A stretch of DNA of 64,000 nucleotides from Spirosomataceae bacterium TFI 002 (GTDB taxonomy: Bacteria; Bacteroidota; Bacteroidia; Cytophagales; Spirosomataceae): assembly GCA_900230115.1 (NCBI GenBank), contig LT907983.1, positions 496,001 to 560,000 on the forward strand, read 5' to 3'. The position numbers and the translations under genes are program-made. The notes beneath the pieces are model-generated. The model did no database searches. It saw only the letters and a program-made list of their open reading frames with translations, and was not told the origin of the DNA. Below are positions 1 through 9,757 of this stretch, one piece after another; the first letter of the stretch is position 1; each line of letters starts with the position of its first letter.

Positions 1-30
1 ATGAAAACTCAGGTAGTTAAAGTTATTTAA
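1..30 (+). CDS. Possible 3' tail of an upstream gene
   Basis: Frame 1 is open from the first base and stops at 28-30, so the last codons of an upstream gene (ending ...QVVKVI) may be present. Bacteroidota genomes often carry leuS upstream of ftsX, but nine residues cannot identify the product. It could equally be a chance open stretch. Confidence 0.3.
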   Translation: MKTQVVKVI

Positions 31-57
31 ATCCAATTTTCTATCGGGTAAGAATCT

Positions 58-65
58 TACCTTTG
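58..65 (+). promoter_or_regulatory. -7 box (TACCTTTG) upstream of ftsX
   Basis: TACCTTTG matches the Bacteroidota -7 consensus TAnnTTTG and lies 20 nt before the ftsX ATG, predicting a leader of about 16 nt. No clear TTG -33 element is visible. It would drive the ftsX-DUF3098-uppP-truB-ribF operon. Confidence 0.5.
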
Positions 66-85
66 TATAGTCATATACCTCAGTA

Positions 86-952
86 ATGAGTAAAAATAAA
101 AAACTAGGCACCTATCCAGGTATTCTTATTACGATTAGTCTCACACTTGCACTCTTTTTAATAGGGTTTTGTGGTTGGTTTGCCTTGTCCACTAAGGAGT
201 TAATTTCTTATGTAAGACAGAATATTGAAGTCCAAGTCTATTTGGATAGAAATATAGAAATGGACAAAGTTGAGCAAATTCGTAGAGAGCTAGCAGAACT
301 CCCTCAATTGAAAATTTCCAAAATTGAATATATCTCCAAAGACAGTATTGCTACTAATTTCATGCAAGAAACTAGTGAAAAGTATGAAGAAGTATTAGGA
401 GATAATCCATTTCGCGACGCATTTACCATTAACCTCAACCAAGACCTATTGGAAGGGAATAAAATTGAGAATCTAAAAAAAGAAATAGAAGAAATAGACG
501 GAGTATTTGAGTTGGACTATGCTAAGGACTTCATAGATGGTATTATCGAAAATGCGAATAAAGCGTATTTAATACTATCTGCAATTGTTCTTATATTTTT
601 AATAGCCACTTTACTTCTTATCAATAATACAATAAAACTGGCACTATATTCTCAGCGATTCATTATCAAAACAATGCAACTTGTGGGAGCCACAAATGGA
701 TTTATTCAAAAGCCATTTCTGATTAAAGGAGTAGTTCAGGGGCTTATTGCAGGTTCCATTGCAGCAGCTTTAGTTTTTATTACACAGCAATTAGCTATAA
801 ACGAACTTGAAGGATTATCCCTTATTCAAAACAATGAAATGATGCTAATTTTGGCAATCGTGCTTTTGGTGATGGGACCATTAATTGGTTTTTTGAGTAC
901 TTTTCAGAGCATAACAAGATATTTAAATTTAGATTTAGACGACCTATATTAA
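86..952 (+). CDS. ftsX: Cell division protein FtsX (permease-like)
   Basis: FtsX is the membrane subunit of FtsEX, which couples cytoplasmic ATP hydrolysis to activation of peptidoglycan hydrolases at the division septum. The 288-aa protein has the family layout: short cytoplasmic N-terminus, TM1 at about residues 10-35, a periplasmic domain of about 125 residues, then three TM segments (about 165-185, 213-235, 255-275). The motif MQLVGATNGFI before TM3 is typical of FtsX/MacB-type permease domains. ftsE is not in the window, as is common in Bacteroidota where the two genes are separate. First gene of a tight operon; the next gene begins 2 nt after its stop. Confidence 0.93.
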   Translation: MSKNKKLGTYPGILITISLTLALFLIGFCGWFALSTKELISYVRQNIEVQVYLDRNIEMDKVEQIRRELAELPQLKISKIEYISKDSIATNFMQETSEKYEEVLGDNPFRDAFTINLNQDLLEGNKIENLKKEIEEIDGVFELDYAKDFIDGIIENANKAYLILSAIVLIFLIATLLLINNTIKLALYSQRFIIKTMQLVGATNGFIQKPFLIKGVVQGLIAGSIAAALVFITQQLAINELEGLSLIQNNEMMLILAIVLLVMGPLIGFLSTFQSITRYLNLDLDDLY

Positions 953-954
953 TT

Positions 955-1221
955 ATGGCAAATAAAAAGGTAAAAACAAACGATTCAGTGAGTGATTTTC
1001 AGGCTCAAAATGCCTCAAACAGCTCTAATGCACTTCCTTTTGGAAAAAGCAACTATACTTTCATGCTTATAGGGATAGCAACTATTTTGGTTGGTTTTCT
1101 AATCATGACGATGGATAAGGAAGAATTTGGTTTTGGTTTCCTTGGAATAACTTTAGGACCAATCATCGTTTTTCTTGGTTTTATGATCGAGTTATATGCG
1201 ATTTTGAGAAAGAAGTCTTAA
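955..1221 (+). CDS. DUF3098 family small membrane protein
   Basis: An 88-aa protein with a polar N-terminus of about 32 residues and two hydrophobic segments (about 33-52 and 60-83). The pattern [18 protein letters not shown](T) followed by a glycine-rich second helix matches the DUF3098 family, which in Bacteroidota sits between ftsX and uppP as it does here. Function unknown; a role in envelope or division is only suggested by its neighbours. It is 2 nt after ftsX and 19 nt before uppP. Confidence 0.8.
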   Translation: MANKKVKTNDSVSDFQAQNASNSSNALPFGKSNYTFMLIGIATILVGFLIMTMDKEEFGFGFLGITLGPIIVFLGFMIELYAILRKKS

Positions 1222-1240
1222 ACCAACCAAATACTTATTA

Positions 1241-2029
1241 ATGAACACTTTTCAGGCGATTATTCTCGCCATCATTGAAGGGCTCACCGAGTTTTTACCT
1301 GTGAGCTCAACTGGACATATGATTTTGGGCTCAGCTCTCATGGGCATTAGTGACCAAGCATTTACTAAGATTTTCGAGGTCAATATTCAATTTGGAACAA
1401 TCCTTTCAGTTGTGGTTTTATACTGGAGAAGATTTCTTCAAAGCTTGGATTTCTATTACAAACTGTTGGTTGCTTTTATTCCAGCCGCAATCTTTGGCTT
1501 CTTGTTGAATGATTATATAGATGCACTTCTTGAAAATGTATGGGTCGTAGCAAGCATGTTACTTATTGGTGGTATTGTACTCGTTTTTATTGACAAGGTT
1601 TTTGAAAACAGAGAGCAAAAAGAAGATGTTAACTATAAAAACGCTTTGGTTATCGGTTTTTTCCAATGCATTGCAATGATCCCAGGTGTTTCTAGGTCTG
1701 CGGCATCAATCATTGGAGGAATGTTCCAAGGACTATCTAGAAAATCTGCTGCTGAATTCAGCTTCTTTTTGGCTGTACCCACCATGTTTGCAGCATCGGC
1801 TTATAAATTGCTCAAAGGCTACCTTGACAACGAACTAAACTTTACTAAAGAGGAAATTTCTTTGCTTGCTATTGGTAATGTTGTAGGCTTTTTAGTGGCT
1901 CTTGCTGCAATCAAATTTTTCATTAATTATTTACAAAAATATGGATTCAAAGTCTTTGGTTACTATCGAATTGCTTTGGGTATAATTATTCTGGTTTTGA
2001 TGGCCATGGGATATGATTTAAAAGTATAA
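1241..2029 (+). CDS. uppP: Undecaprenyl-diphosphatase UppP (BacA)
   Basis: Integral membrane phosphatase that dephosphorylates undecaprenyl diphosphate, recycling the lipid carrier of peptidoglycan and surface glycans. Both signature regions are present: [14 protein letters not shown] at residues 13-26 and [13 protein letters not shown] near residue 150, which carry the glutamates and arginine of the active site. The 262-aa length is normal for the family, and multiple TM segments are evident. Its TAA stop overlaps the truB ATG in a TAATG junction, implying translational coupling. Confidence 0.95.
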   Translation: MNTFQAIILAIIEGLTEFLPVSSTGHMILGSALMGISDQAFTKIFEVNIQFGTILSVVVLYWRRFLQSLDFYYKLLVAFIPAAIFGFLLNDYIDALLENVWVVASMLLIGGIVLVFIDKVFENREQKEDVNYKNALVIGFFQCIAMIPGVSRSAASIIGGMFQGLSRKSAAEFSFFLAVPTMFAASAYKLLKGYLDNELNFTKEEISLLAIGNVVGFLVALAAIKFFINYLQKYGFKVFGYYRIALGIIILVLMAMGYDLKV

Positions 2030-2724
2030 TGGACGACATAGACTTTTTCGCACCGGAAGGTTCGGTTCTATTGATAGACAAACCTAAAACTTGGACTTCG
2101 TTTGATGTAGTTAATAAAATAAGATATACAGGAAAATTCAAAAAAGTAGGTCATGCGGGCACCCTAGACCCTTTAGCCACTGGATTACTTATATTGTGTA
2201 CAGGTAAGAAAACTAAGGTAATAGAGCAATACCAAGCACAAGAAAAAGAATATACCGGTACTATTTTAATAGGAAAAACTACACCAAGCTTTGATTTAGA
2301 AACAGAATTTGATCATAATTTCCCTACAGAACATATTAGTAGTGAAGATATTGAAACTGCAGTTCTCCAGTTTATTGGAGAAATAGATCAAATCCCTCCA
2401 GTTTTCTCTGCGATAAAGGTAAAAGGCAAAAGGGCTTATGAATCTGCTAGAGAAGGTAAAACTGTAGAGCTAAAGTCCCGAAAAGTTACAATTACAGAAT
2501 TTGATATTAACCATTCACGCTTCCCCGAAATTGATTTTAGGATAGTTTGTTCCAAGGGAACATATATTAGAAGTATTGCAAGAGACTTAGGACAAGCTCT
2601 TAAAAGTGGCGGTACATTGATTGCTTTGAGGAGAACTAAAATTGGTTCTTTCTCAGTTGATAATGCTTTCGATATGGAGACAATAACTGAAAAAATTAAA
2701 GAGGCCCGTGAAAGTTTATCATAA
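2029..2724 (+). CDS. truB: tRNA pseudouridine(55) synthase TruB
   Basis: Isomerises U55 to pseudouridine in the T-loop of tRNAs. Motif II is intact: GHAGTLDPLATG, with catalytic Asp47. The later motif KVKGKRAYESAREGK is also recognisable. At 231 aa it is shorter than E. coli TruB and lacks a clear C-terminal PUA domain, as in other Bacteroidota. It overlaps uppP by 1 nt and ribF by 17 nt, so it is cotranscribed with the envelope genes. Confidence 0.94.
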   Translation: MDDIDFFAPEGSVLLIDKPKTWTSFDVVNKIRYTGKFKKVGHAGTLDPLATGLLILCTGKKTKVIEQYQAQEKEYTGTILIGKTTPSFDLETEFDHNFPTEHISSEDIETAVLQFIGEIDQIPPVFSAIKVKGKRAYESAREGKTVELKSRKVTITEFDINHSRFPEIDFRIVCSKGTYIRSIARDLGQALKSGGTLIALRRTKIGSFSVDNAFDMETITEKIKEARESLS

Positions 2725-3640
2725 CATTGAAGATTTTACACCTCTACAAAATGCCGTTGTTACAAGCGGCACTTTTGACGGAGTTCACGTAGGTCATCAA
2801 AAGATTTTATCAAGACTAAAAGAAACAGCTAAAAGCCAAAACGGAGAAACCGTTGTTATCACATTTTGGCCACACCCAAGGCTAATTGTATCTCCCGATT
2901 CTGATGGTATCTTGTTACTCTCCACTTTGGAGGAAAAAATAGAGTTGTTAGAAGAAATAGGTATTGACCATTTACTCATTTTGCCTTTTACTAGAAAGCT
3001 TTCTGAATTAAGTAGTGATGCTTACGTACAAAAGATACTTTTAGAAGGTATTGGCACCAAAACACTCGTAATTGGATACGATCACCGATTTGGAAAGAAT
3101 AGAGAGGGTGGATTTGATTTTTTACAAGATAACACCGACAAGTATAAAATTGACATCGTAGAGATACCAAAACAGGAAATTGATCACTTAACAATTAGCT
3201 CTACAAAAATCAGAAAGGCACTATTGGACGGCCGAATCGAAGAGGCTAAAGGCTTATTAGGAAGAAACTACTCTTTCTCTGGCTTGGTAAAAAAAGGACG
3301 CCAATTGGGTAGAACTATCGGGTTTCCGACCGCAAATGTACATACTGAGAAAACGTATAAATTGATACCTACAAAAGGCGTTTATGCTGTCTTAGTTTAC
3401 TTGCGTGACAAGGTTTACCAAGGTGTAATGAATATAGGAAGTAGACCAACAGTAGATGGTGAAGGAATCACTCAAGAAGTCCATATTCTTAACTTTGATG
3501 ATGATATTTACGGAGAGAAGCTAAAAGTTGAAATTATTTCGTTTCTTAGGTCAGAGAAAAAGTTTGACGACATTAGAGACCTTGTAATGCAGATTAAGGT
3601 TGATTGCGAGAATGTAAAAAGAATATTTAATGAAGCTTAG
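2708..3640 (+). CDS. ribF: Bifunctional riboflavin kinase / FAD synthetase RibF
   Basis: Makes FMN and FAD from riboflavin. The N-terminal FAD synthetase domain has the nucleotidyltransferase motif GTFDGVHVGH (21-30) and GYDHRFGKNREGG further on; the C-terminal flavokinase has GRQLGRTIGFPTANV. The 310-aa length is normal. The start is a GTG at 2708 inside the end of truB, giving MKVYHNIEDF; no nearer ATG would preserve the first domain. It overlaps the next gene by 11 nt. Confidence 0.95.
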   Translation: MKVYHNIEDFTPLQNAVVTSGTFDGVHVGHQKILSRLKETAKSQNGETVVITFWPHPRLIVSPDSDGILLLSTLEEKIELLEEIGIDHLLILPFTRKLSELSSDAYVQKILLEGIGTKTLVIGYDHRFGKNREGGFDFLQDNTDKYKIDIVEIPKQEIDHLTISSTKIRKALLDGRIEEAKGLLGRNYSFSGLVKKGRQLGRTIGFPTANVHTEKTYKLIPTKGVYAVLVYLRDKVYQGVMNIGSRPTVDGEGITQEVHILNFDDDIYGEKLKVEIISFLRSEKKFDDIRDLVMQIKVDCENVKRIFNEA

Positions 3641-5312
3641 GTTTTGGCTATTTTTTGCTGTTTTGGCTGCTATTCTATTGGCTTTTCAGTCTTATATTAC
3701 ATTGAACATTCCACGATGGGATGATTTTCATGGAATCCTTATACCAGTTGATATCTTAATTAATGGTGAAACTGTAGCCGAAAAAATAGAGATCCTTTTC
3801 TCTCAAAACAACGAACATAGAATTGCAGTCGATCGATTGGTTCTCTTACTTCTAACTTACTTATCTCCGAGTGGAATAGCCGAAATGAAGACGCTAGCAC
3901 TTTCTGGAACACTTCTTTTAGTTGCTTTAGGAGCTCTTTTTGTGCAGACAGGACGAAAATTAAAATTGTCTTACATTCAGTTATTGCCAATCCCAATAGT
4001 CTTATTTAGTACTCACGTATGGGAGATATTGCAATCACTCATGGTTCCTTATCAGGTATTTGCAGTGCTTTTCATGTCCTTTATCTCATTCTATTTGGCA
4101 TCTAAAGGAAAGTCAATTGCAATACTAATTCTTATAAGTACAATAGCTATATTCTGTCATGGAAATGGACTTCTGACCATTCCCATAGTTGGACTTATTT
4201 TAATACTAAATGCGAGATATAAAGACCTGTTGATTTGGGCCATTTTCTCTATTTCAATAGTTGCTTTTTATTTCACTAATTATGTTACCCCTCCATGGAA
4301 CAACAATGTTTCACCATTGGAAAACCCTTTAGCTTCAATACTTTACTTTTTTGAATTTATTGGTTCTTTTACTTTAGCGTCAATCAATTTATCGGAATCA
4401 TTGAATACAAGTGTTTTGGCCAAAGCACTCCCAACAATTTTCGGTCTGCTTCTTTTCGGTGGATTTCTATTCATTTTTTATAAAAACTATCTAAAGGGTT
4501 CCAAACTTAAAACCAACCTTGAAAAGCTTAAAAACAATGAGCTAGACACGTTCCTTATCGCTTGCTTAATGTTTCTTTTTGCAACAGGCTTAATGATGGC
4601 TCTAAAGCGAACCGGTTTCCCTATGAATAGCCGATACGTAATCAACTCTCAGCTAGTTTTCATAATTGTTTATCTTTTTATTTCTTCTAAAATACAGTCG
4701 AAGAAATTGAATATTGCAGTTCTTACAACCTCTATTCTATACTACTGCCTTTGCTTATTTAATTACACTGCAATTAGTCTAAGCGTGAAAGAAGCAGCAA
4801 TAGTTGACGTTTACAATTGGAAAAATAATAGAATTTGGTTGTCTCAGTACACGGACTATACTCAAACATATCATTTAAATGAGGTTTTGGATAAAACTTA
4901 TAACAAAGGACTCTACAAGTTTCCCGAAAATATTTTTGACAACTTAAACGAGGCCATGGTGTCGAGTGACACAACTTCACTGGATATAAATTACGATGGA
5001 AAAGTCCTCAGCGTAGCTACACAGGATACGGAACGTGGTCTTTTCAAAAACAATATTCAGAAATACATTATGCTTAAAAGTGCAAAAAGCACCTATATCA
5101 TGCATTTTGACTATCACAAAAATGGATTAGGAAGCATTCTCGAAGAGAAGGACTATTTTAATAATAATATCAATACTCGAATATACACCGAGTTAATCCC
5201 AAAAGGAATTTATCAGATAGCATTGGTACAGTTTATTGAAGGCAAACTAGTGATCATCCCTACCAATCAAACGCTAACTAATAATAACGACACCACCCCT
5301 ATTCGTATCTAA
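3630..5312 (+). CDS. Polytopic membrane protein, GT-C-like glycosyltransferase candidate
   Basis: I do not recognise a named family. The 560-aa protein starts with a TM helix (about 5-25), followed by a periplasmic loop holding RWDDFHG (acidic pair at 31-32) and NEHRI (61-65), then about eight hydrophobic segments up to about residue 400 and a soluble C-terminal domain of about 150 residues. An acidic motif in the first extracytoplasmic loop of a multi-TM protein with a soluble tail is the plan of GT-C enzymes that use lipid-linked sugars. That assignment is inference. It overlaps ribF by 11 nt, so it is in the same transcription unit, and converges on pheA with stop codons overlapping. Confidence 0.75.
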   Translation: MKLRFWLFFAVLAAILLAFQSYITLNIPRWDDFHGILIPVDILINGETVAEKIEILFSQNNEHRIAVDRLVLLLLTYLSPSGIAEMKTLALSGTLLLVALGALFVQTGRKLKLSYIQLLPIPIVLFSTHVWEILQSLMVPYQVFAVLFMSFISFYLASKGKSIAILILISTIAIFCHGNGLLTIPIVGLILILNARYKDLLIWAIFSISIVAFYFTNYVTPPWNNNVSPLENPLASILYFFEFIGSFTLASINLSESLNTSVLAKALPTIFGLLLFGGFLFIFYKNYLKGSKLKTNLEKLKNNELDTFLIACLMFLFATGLMMALKRTGFPMNSRYVINSQLVFIIVYLFISSKIQSKKLNIAVLTTSILYYCLCLFNYTAISLSVKEAAIVDVYNWKNNRIWLSQYTDYTQTYHLNEVLDKTYNKGLYKFPENIFDNLNEAMVSSDTTSLDINYDGKVLSVATQDTERGLFKNNIQKYIMLKSAKSTYIMHFDYHKNGLGSILEEKDYFNNNINTRIYTELIPKGIYQIALVQFIEGKLVIIPTNQTLTNNNDTTPIRI

Positions 5313-6382
5313 GCATTACGCACATAACTGCCTAAAACCTTGATATAAGACTCGTGTCCTTTTATTGCTTCTCTAAAGTTATCGTCTTTAAAGTAGCCCA
5401 AAAACTCAATAAAAAACCAAAAGTTGAATTCTTGACTACCTTTATAAGGTCTACTTTCAATCTTAGTCATATTGATGCCATTCTTCTTAAAATCTTGAAG
5501 AAAATCGGCCAACACTCCAGGGCTATTCGTATCGGGCAAGCGAGCAATAATAGTAGTCTTATCATTATCACTTCTTTGGTTTTCAAATTCCTTACTAAGG
5601 ATAAAGAAGCGGGTTCTGTTATTACTATTATCTTCTATGTTGCTAAAAAGTACTGGCAACTTATAAAGCTTAGATGCTATTTCTGAACAGATTGCTGCAC
5701 TTTCGGGATCTTCCAAGGCAAGTTTGGCAGCTTTGGAAGTACTTTCTACTTGAATTTCTTCTACTCCTTGCTGTTCGAAGTATTTATTCAAAAAACCTCT
5801 ACATTGCCTAAATGCAATATCCTTTGAATATATTCTTTTGATATTTTTTTGGTGCTCAGCAACGGTAGATAATGTAAAGTGAACCGGTATTTTCAACTCA
5901 GCAACAATGTTGACATCAGTCTCATTAAGTAAATCTACAGTTTCATAAACAATTCCTTCCTGATTATTCTCAATTGGAATTACGCCAAATTTCGCTCTAG
6001 ATGTATCCACTGCCTCAAATACAGATTTGATAGTTGGCAACATGATATATTCACTCATGATTCCAAAACGACTTTCGGCTGCTTGATGCGTAAAACTACC
6101 TTCAGGGCCCATGTAGGCCACTTTCTCAGGTAGTTCATAGTTTCTTGCGGTGGCAAATACCTGAAGGAAAATTGCTTCTATTGCTGGCTCACTTAGCAAA
6201 CCTTTGTTCTCAGCAATAAGTCTATTTATTATTTCCTTTTCCCTTTCAGGACGATAGATTCCAGTTTTAGTTTGTCTTTTATAGTCACCTACCTCTTTCA
6301 CATACTGCATTCGCTCATTTAAAAGTTGAAGTAATTGATTGTCAACTTTGTCAATGTTTTTTCTAATCTCTTCTAAATTCAC
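5309..6382 (-). CDS. pheA: Bifunctional chorismate mutase / prephenate dehydratase
   Basis: Converts chorismate to prephenate and then phenylpyruvate, committing to phenylalanine. Residues 1-80 form an AroQ-type chorismate mutase (EIRKNIDKVDNQLLQLLNER). The prephenate dehydratase begins at AYMGPEGSFTHQAA, and a C-terminal ACT domain includes TKIESRPYKG, the usual allosteric Phe-binding motif. I chose the GTG at 6382 because it forms a GTGA overlap with the stop of the upstream symporter; a TTG at 6412 would add ten residues. Expected to be feedback-inhibited by phenylalanine. Confidence 0.92.
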   Translation of the reverse strand: MNLEEIRKNIDKVDNQLLQLLNERMQYVKEVGDYKRQTKTGIYRPEREKEIINRLIAENKGLLSEPAIEAIFLQVFATARNYELPEKVAYMGPEGSFTHQAAESRFGIMSEYIMLPTIKSVFEAVDTSRAKFGVIPIENNQEGIVYETVDLLNETDVNIVAELKIPVHFTLSTVAEHQKNIKRIYSKDIAFRQCRGFLNKYFEQQGVEEIQVESTSKAAKLALEDPESAAICSEIASKLYKLPVLFSNIEDNSNNRTRFFILSKEFENQRSDNDKTTIIARLPDTNSPGVLADFLQDFKKNGINMTKIESRPYKGSQEFNFWFFIEFLGYFKDDNFREAIKGHESYIKVLGSYVRNA

Positions 6383-7692
6383 GCTTCTGATTTTTGATAG
6401 TGGTCGTCCCAATTTTTAACATGAGGTTTGCCTAATTTCCCTAAACTTTTGGCAACCAATATTGCGACAGTAGAATCACTTGTAACATTAACAACTGTAC
6501 GTAGCATATCTAATGGTCTATCTACAGCGAAAATCAAGGCAATTCCTGCCGGATTAACACCAATGGATTCAAGTACAATCACGAGCATCAAAACACCAGC
6601 ACCAGGAACAGCAGCAGTACCTATAGATGCCAAAGTCGCTGTAAGAACTATGGCTAATTGGTCCCCTATTGTTAAGTCATTTCCAAACACTTGTGCAATA
6701 AAAACTGCTGCCACACCTTGATAAAGGCTGGTACCATCCATATTTATAGTAGCACCTACTGGACAAACAAAAGCCGTAACATCTTTTTGAACTCCAAGAT
6801 GCTCTTCTACTCTTTCCATAGTAACTGGCAAAGTCGCAGCACTAGAACTTGTAGAAAAAGCTAAGAGTTGAGCTGGAGAAATCCCATTAAAGAAGTCCTT
6901 AAAACTCATACTTGTGAATATCTTCACAACACTAGGATAAACAAGCCCAATCAAGATTCCAAGTCCTAGTATTACTGTCAAGGCATATGCTCCAAGGGCA
7001 ATAAATACGTCAGTGGAAGGTGCTTCAGCTATTAAAGTTGCCAATAATGCAAATACACCATAAGGAGCAAATAGCATTATTACGTCAATCATTTTCAAAA
7101 TAACTTCATTGAGACCATCGAAAAAGTTCTTAACTGGCTCTGCTTTTTTAGGCTCAATCAAAATCATCCCAATTCCAAAAAAGACCACAAAGAAGATGAT
7201 CTGGAGCATGTTACCATTATTGCTCGCAGCACCGATGATATTATCAGGTATAATATCCACCAATGCACTCAGAGGGCCTCTACCCTTTGTGGCGTCGGCA
7301 CTAGTAATTCTCGAATCTGCTTCACCAGCAAAACTCGACATCATCTCTACCCTTGTACTTTCTTCAATAAACCCACCTGGATTGATAATATTTACTAGAA
7401 ATAATCCGATTGTTATCGCTATAACTGTAGAGAGCAAGTATAAACCTATTGTCCTCGTCCCCATTTTTGAGAGTTGACGGATATCATTGAGGTCCGAGAC
7501 ACCCTTTATCAGAGATGCAACGATCAATGGAATTGCTATTAACTTAAGTGAGTTAATAAATAATGTTCCAAAAGGCTTAATCCAATCTTGAACGAATTGC
7601 TGTCCCCAATCGAATTGAATAAAAATCCATCCGAATAGTAAACCCAATACCATTCCAATAATTATCTGCCAGTGTAAGGCGAGTTTTTTCAT
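6379..7692 (-). CDS. Dicarboxylate/amino acid:cation symporter (DAACS family)
   Basis: Inner-membrane secondary transporter of the GltP/DctA family, taking up dicarboxylates or acidic/neutral amino acids with Na+ or H+. The 437-aa protein has eight TM segments plus re-entrant loops. Family signatures are the serine-rich hairpin FSTSSSAATLPVTM, the substrate/cation motif ATINMDGTSLYQG, and a late VDRPLDMLRTVVNVTSD. Substrate cannot be told from sequence. It overlaps pheA by 4 nt (GTGA) and lies 23 nt after parE, so all three may be cotranscribed. Confidence 0.9.
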   Translation of the reverse strand: MKKLALHWQIIIGMVLGLLFGWIFIQFDWGQQFVQDWIKPFGTLFINSLKLIAIPLIVASLIKGVSDLNDIRQLSKMGTRTIGLYLLSTVIAITIGLFLVNIINPGGFIEESTRVEMMSSFAGEADSRITSADATKGRGPLSALVDIIPDNIIGAASNNGNMLQIIFFVVFFGIGMILIEPKKAEPVKNFFDGLNEVILKMIDVIMLFAPYGVFALLATLIAEAPSTDVFIALGAYALTVILGLGILIGLVYPSVVKIFTSMSFKDFFNGISPAQLLAFSTSSSAATLPVTMERVEEHLGVQKDVTAFVCPVGATINMDGTSLYQGVAAVFIAQVFGNDLTIGDQLAIVLTATLASIGTAAVPGAGVLMLVIVLESIGVNPAGIALIFAVDRPLDMLRTVVNVTSDSTVAILVAKSLGKLGKPHVKNWDDHYQKSEA

Positions 7693-7715
7693 ACAGTTTT
7701 GTCTAAAATGGTTTA

Positions 7716-9602
7716 TTAAGCGTCCTCCAATACTATTTCTTTTTCTTCTACTATATCTTTTTCAACTTTGAGGTTCTCAATGATGAACTTCTGACGCTCA
7801 GGAGTATTTTTACCCATATAGTATCCCAATATTTTGGCAATAATACCTTCTTTTTCTAATATCACAGGGTCCAAACGAATATCTTTTCCAATAAAACCTT
7901 CAAACTCCGAAGGTGAGATTTCTCCCAAACCTTTAAATCGGGTAATCTCAGGCTTTCCTCCTAATTTGGCCATTGCTTCTTGTTTTTCAGTATCAGAGTA
8001 ACAATAGAAGGTTTCTTTTTTATTCCTTACCCTAAATAATGGTGTTTGCAAAATAAACAAGTGACCTTCACGAACAACATCAGGGAAAAATTGCAAAAAG
8101 AAGGTGAGCAACAACAAACGAATGTGAGATCCATCTACATCGGCATCAGTTGCAATGATGATTTGATTATATCTCAAATTCTCAATACCATCTTCTATAT
8201 TAAGAGCATGTTGTAATAAATTGAATTCCTCATTTTCATAAACGATCTTTTTTGAAAGACCAAAACAATTAAGCGGCTTTCCTCTCAAACTAAACACAGC
8301 TTGCTTCATAGGGTCTCTGGCCTTGGTAATAGATCCACTTGCAGAGTCTCCTTCTGTAATAAAAAGCATGGTATCTAACCTTCCTTCATCCTTTTCATCT
8401 GTTAAATGGACCTTACAATCGCGAAGCTTCTTGTTGTGCAAGTTTGCCTTCTTCGCACGTTCATTAGCAAGTTTTTTTACACCCGCCAGCTCTTTTCTTT
8501 CCCTTTCACTTTGCTCTATTCTTTTCTTAAGTGCGTCCTTGGTCGCAGTGTTCATGTGAAGGAAGTTATCAAGTTTTTCTTTGATAAAATCATTCACAAA
8601 AGTTCGAACCGTTTGTGAGTTATCTTCTGGCGATATATTTATAGAACCTAGCTTTGTTTTAGTTTGTGACTCAAAAACAGGCTCCTGAACACGTATTGAA
8701 ATAGCACCTATAATAGAAGCTCGAATATCCTCAGCAGCATAATCTTTACCAAAATGCTCTCTTACAGCCTTTACAATTGCTTCCTTAAAAGCAGATAGGT
8801 GAGTTCCACCTTGGGTTGTGTTTTGACCATTTACGAAGGAGTAATACTCTTCACCATACTGATTCCCATGCGTAAGTGCCATTTCGATATCCTCACCTTT
8901 GAGATGAATAATTGGATACCTCACTGCAGTCTCATCTGTCTTTCTTCCCAAAAGGTCCAAAAGTCCATTCTGTGAAATAAATTTTTTCTTATTGAAATTT
9001 AATGCCAGACCTGCATTCAAATAACAATAGTTCCATATCATATTTTCCACATATTGGGGAATATAATGGTACTTTTTGAAAATGGTTTGATCTGGAATAA
9101 ACTCAATCAAGGTACCATTCTTTTCTTGAGTAGTTTCATCACTACCTTCAGCAGTAACTACCCCTTGATCAAACTCCGCCCAAGCAGACTTACCTTCTCT
9201 ATATGCCTGAACCTTAAAGTATGACGAAAGTGCATTTACTGCTTTTGTTCCCACTCCATTAAGCCCAACGGATTTTTGAAATGCCTTGCTATCGTATTTT
9301 GCCCCTGTATTTATCTTAGAAACAACGTCTACAACCTTTCCAAGTGGAATACCTCTACCATAATCTCTGACTCGAACCTTTCCTTCAACCATAGAAATCT
9401 CAATACTTTTCCCGTATCCCATGGCGAATTCGTCGATACAATTGTCGACTACTTCTTTTAATAATACATATATACCATCATCGGGTGAAGTGCCATCTCC
9501 TAGCTTTCCAATGTACATTCCCGGCCTAAGGCGAATGTGCTCTTTCCAGTCAAGTGATCTGATACTTTCTTCGTCATAACGGACTTCTTTTTGTTCGGAC
9601 AT
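7716..9602 (-). CDS. parE: DNA topoisomerase IV subunit B (ParE)
   Basis: ATPase subunit of the type IIA topoisomerase that decatenates chromosomes. The GHKL ATPase domain has [14 protein letters not shown] and [11 protein letters not shown]; the Toprim domain has [11 protein letters not shown] and [17 protein letters not shown]. At 628 aa it is of ParE/short GyrB size, and the opening [22 protein letters not shown] resembles Bacteroidota ParE rather than GyrB. parC is not downstream; a symporter follows instead. Divergent from the polysaccharide locus across 155 nt. Confidence 0.9.
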   Translation of the reverse strand: MSEQKEVRYDEESIRSLDWKEHIRLRPGMYIGKLGDGTSPDDGIYVLLKEVVDNCIDEFAMGYGKSIEISMVEGKVRVRDYGRGIPLGKVVDVVSKINTGAKYDSKAFQKSVGLNGVGTKAVNALSSYFKVQAYREGKSAWAEFDQGVVTAEGSDETTQEKNGTLIEFIPDQTIFKKYHYIPQYVENMIWNYCYLNAGLALNFNKKKFISQNGLLDLLGRKTDETAVRYPIIHLKGEDIEMALTHGNQYGEEYYSFVNGQNTTQGGTHLSAFKEAIVKAVREHFGKDYAAEDIRASIIGAISIRVQEPVFESQTKTKLGSINISPEDNSQTVRTFVNDFIKEKLDNFLHMNTATKDALKKRIEQSERERKELAGVKKLANERAKKANLHNKKLRDCKVHLTDEKDEGRLDTMLFITEGDSASGSITKARDPMKQAVFSLRGKPLNCFGLSKKIVYENEEFNLLQHALNIEDGIENLRYNQIIIATDADVDGSHIRLLLLTFFLQFFPDVVREGHLFILQTPLFRVRNKKETFYCYSDTEKQEAMAKLGGKPEITRFKGLGEISPSEFEGFIGKDIRLDPVILEKEGIIAKILGYYMGKNTPERQKFIIENLKVEKDIVEEKEIVLEDA

Positions 9603-9757
9603 TTTATAAAAATAACTTTAGGGTCAATTTTTTAAGTTCAAGAAACAGTATTTATCAATTATTAGCTAAAAAAACGAAAAATCTTCGCTTATTTTGCATC
9701 CCAATTCACTAAATCACACTTTAAGCAAGATTTAGCTAAACACAGAAAATTTTCTTT

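Noticed and set aside
5354-5686. Open frame of 110 codons on the plus strand opposite pheA
   Set aside because: The minus strand encodes an intact ACT/prephenate dehydratase; the plus frame shows no coding character.
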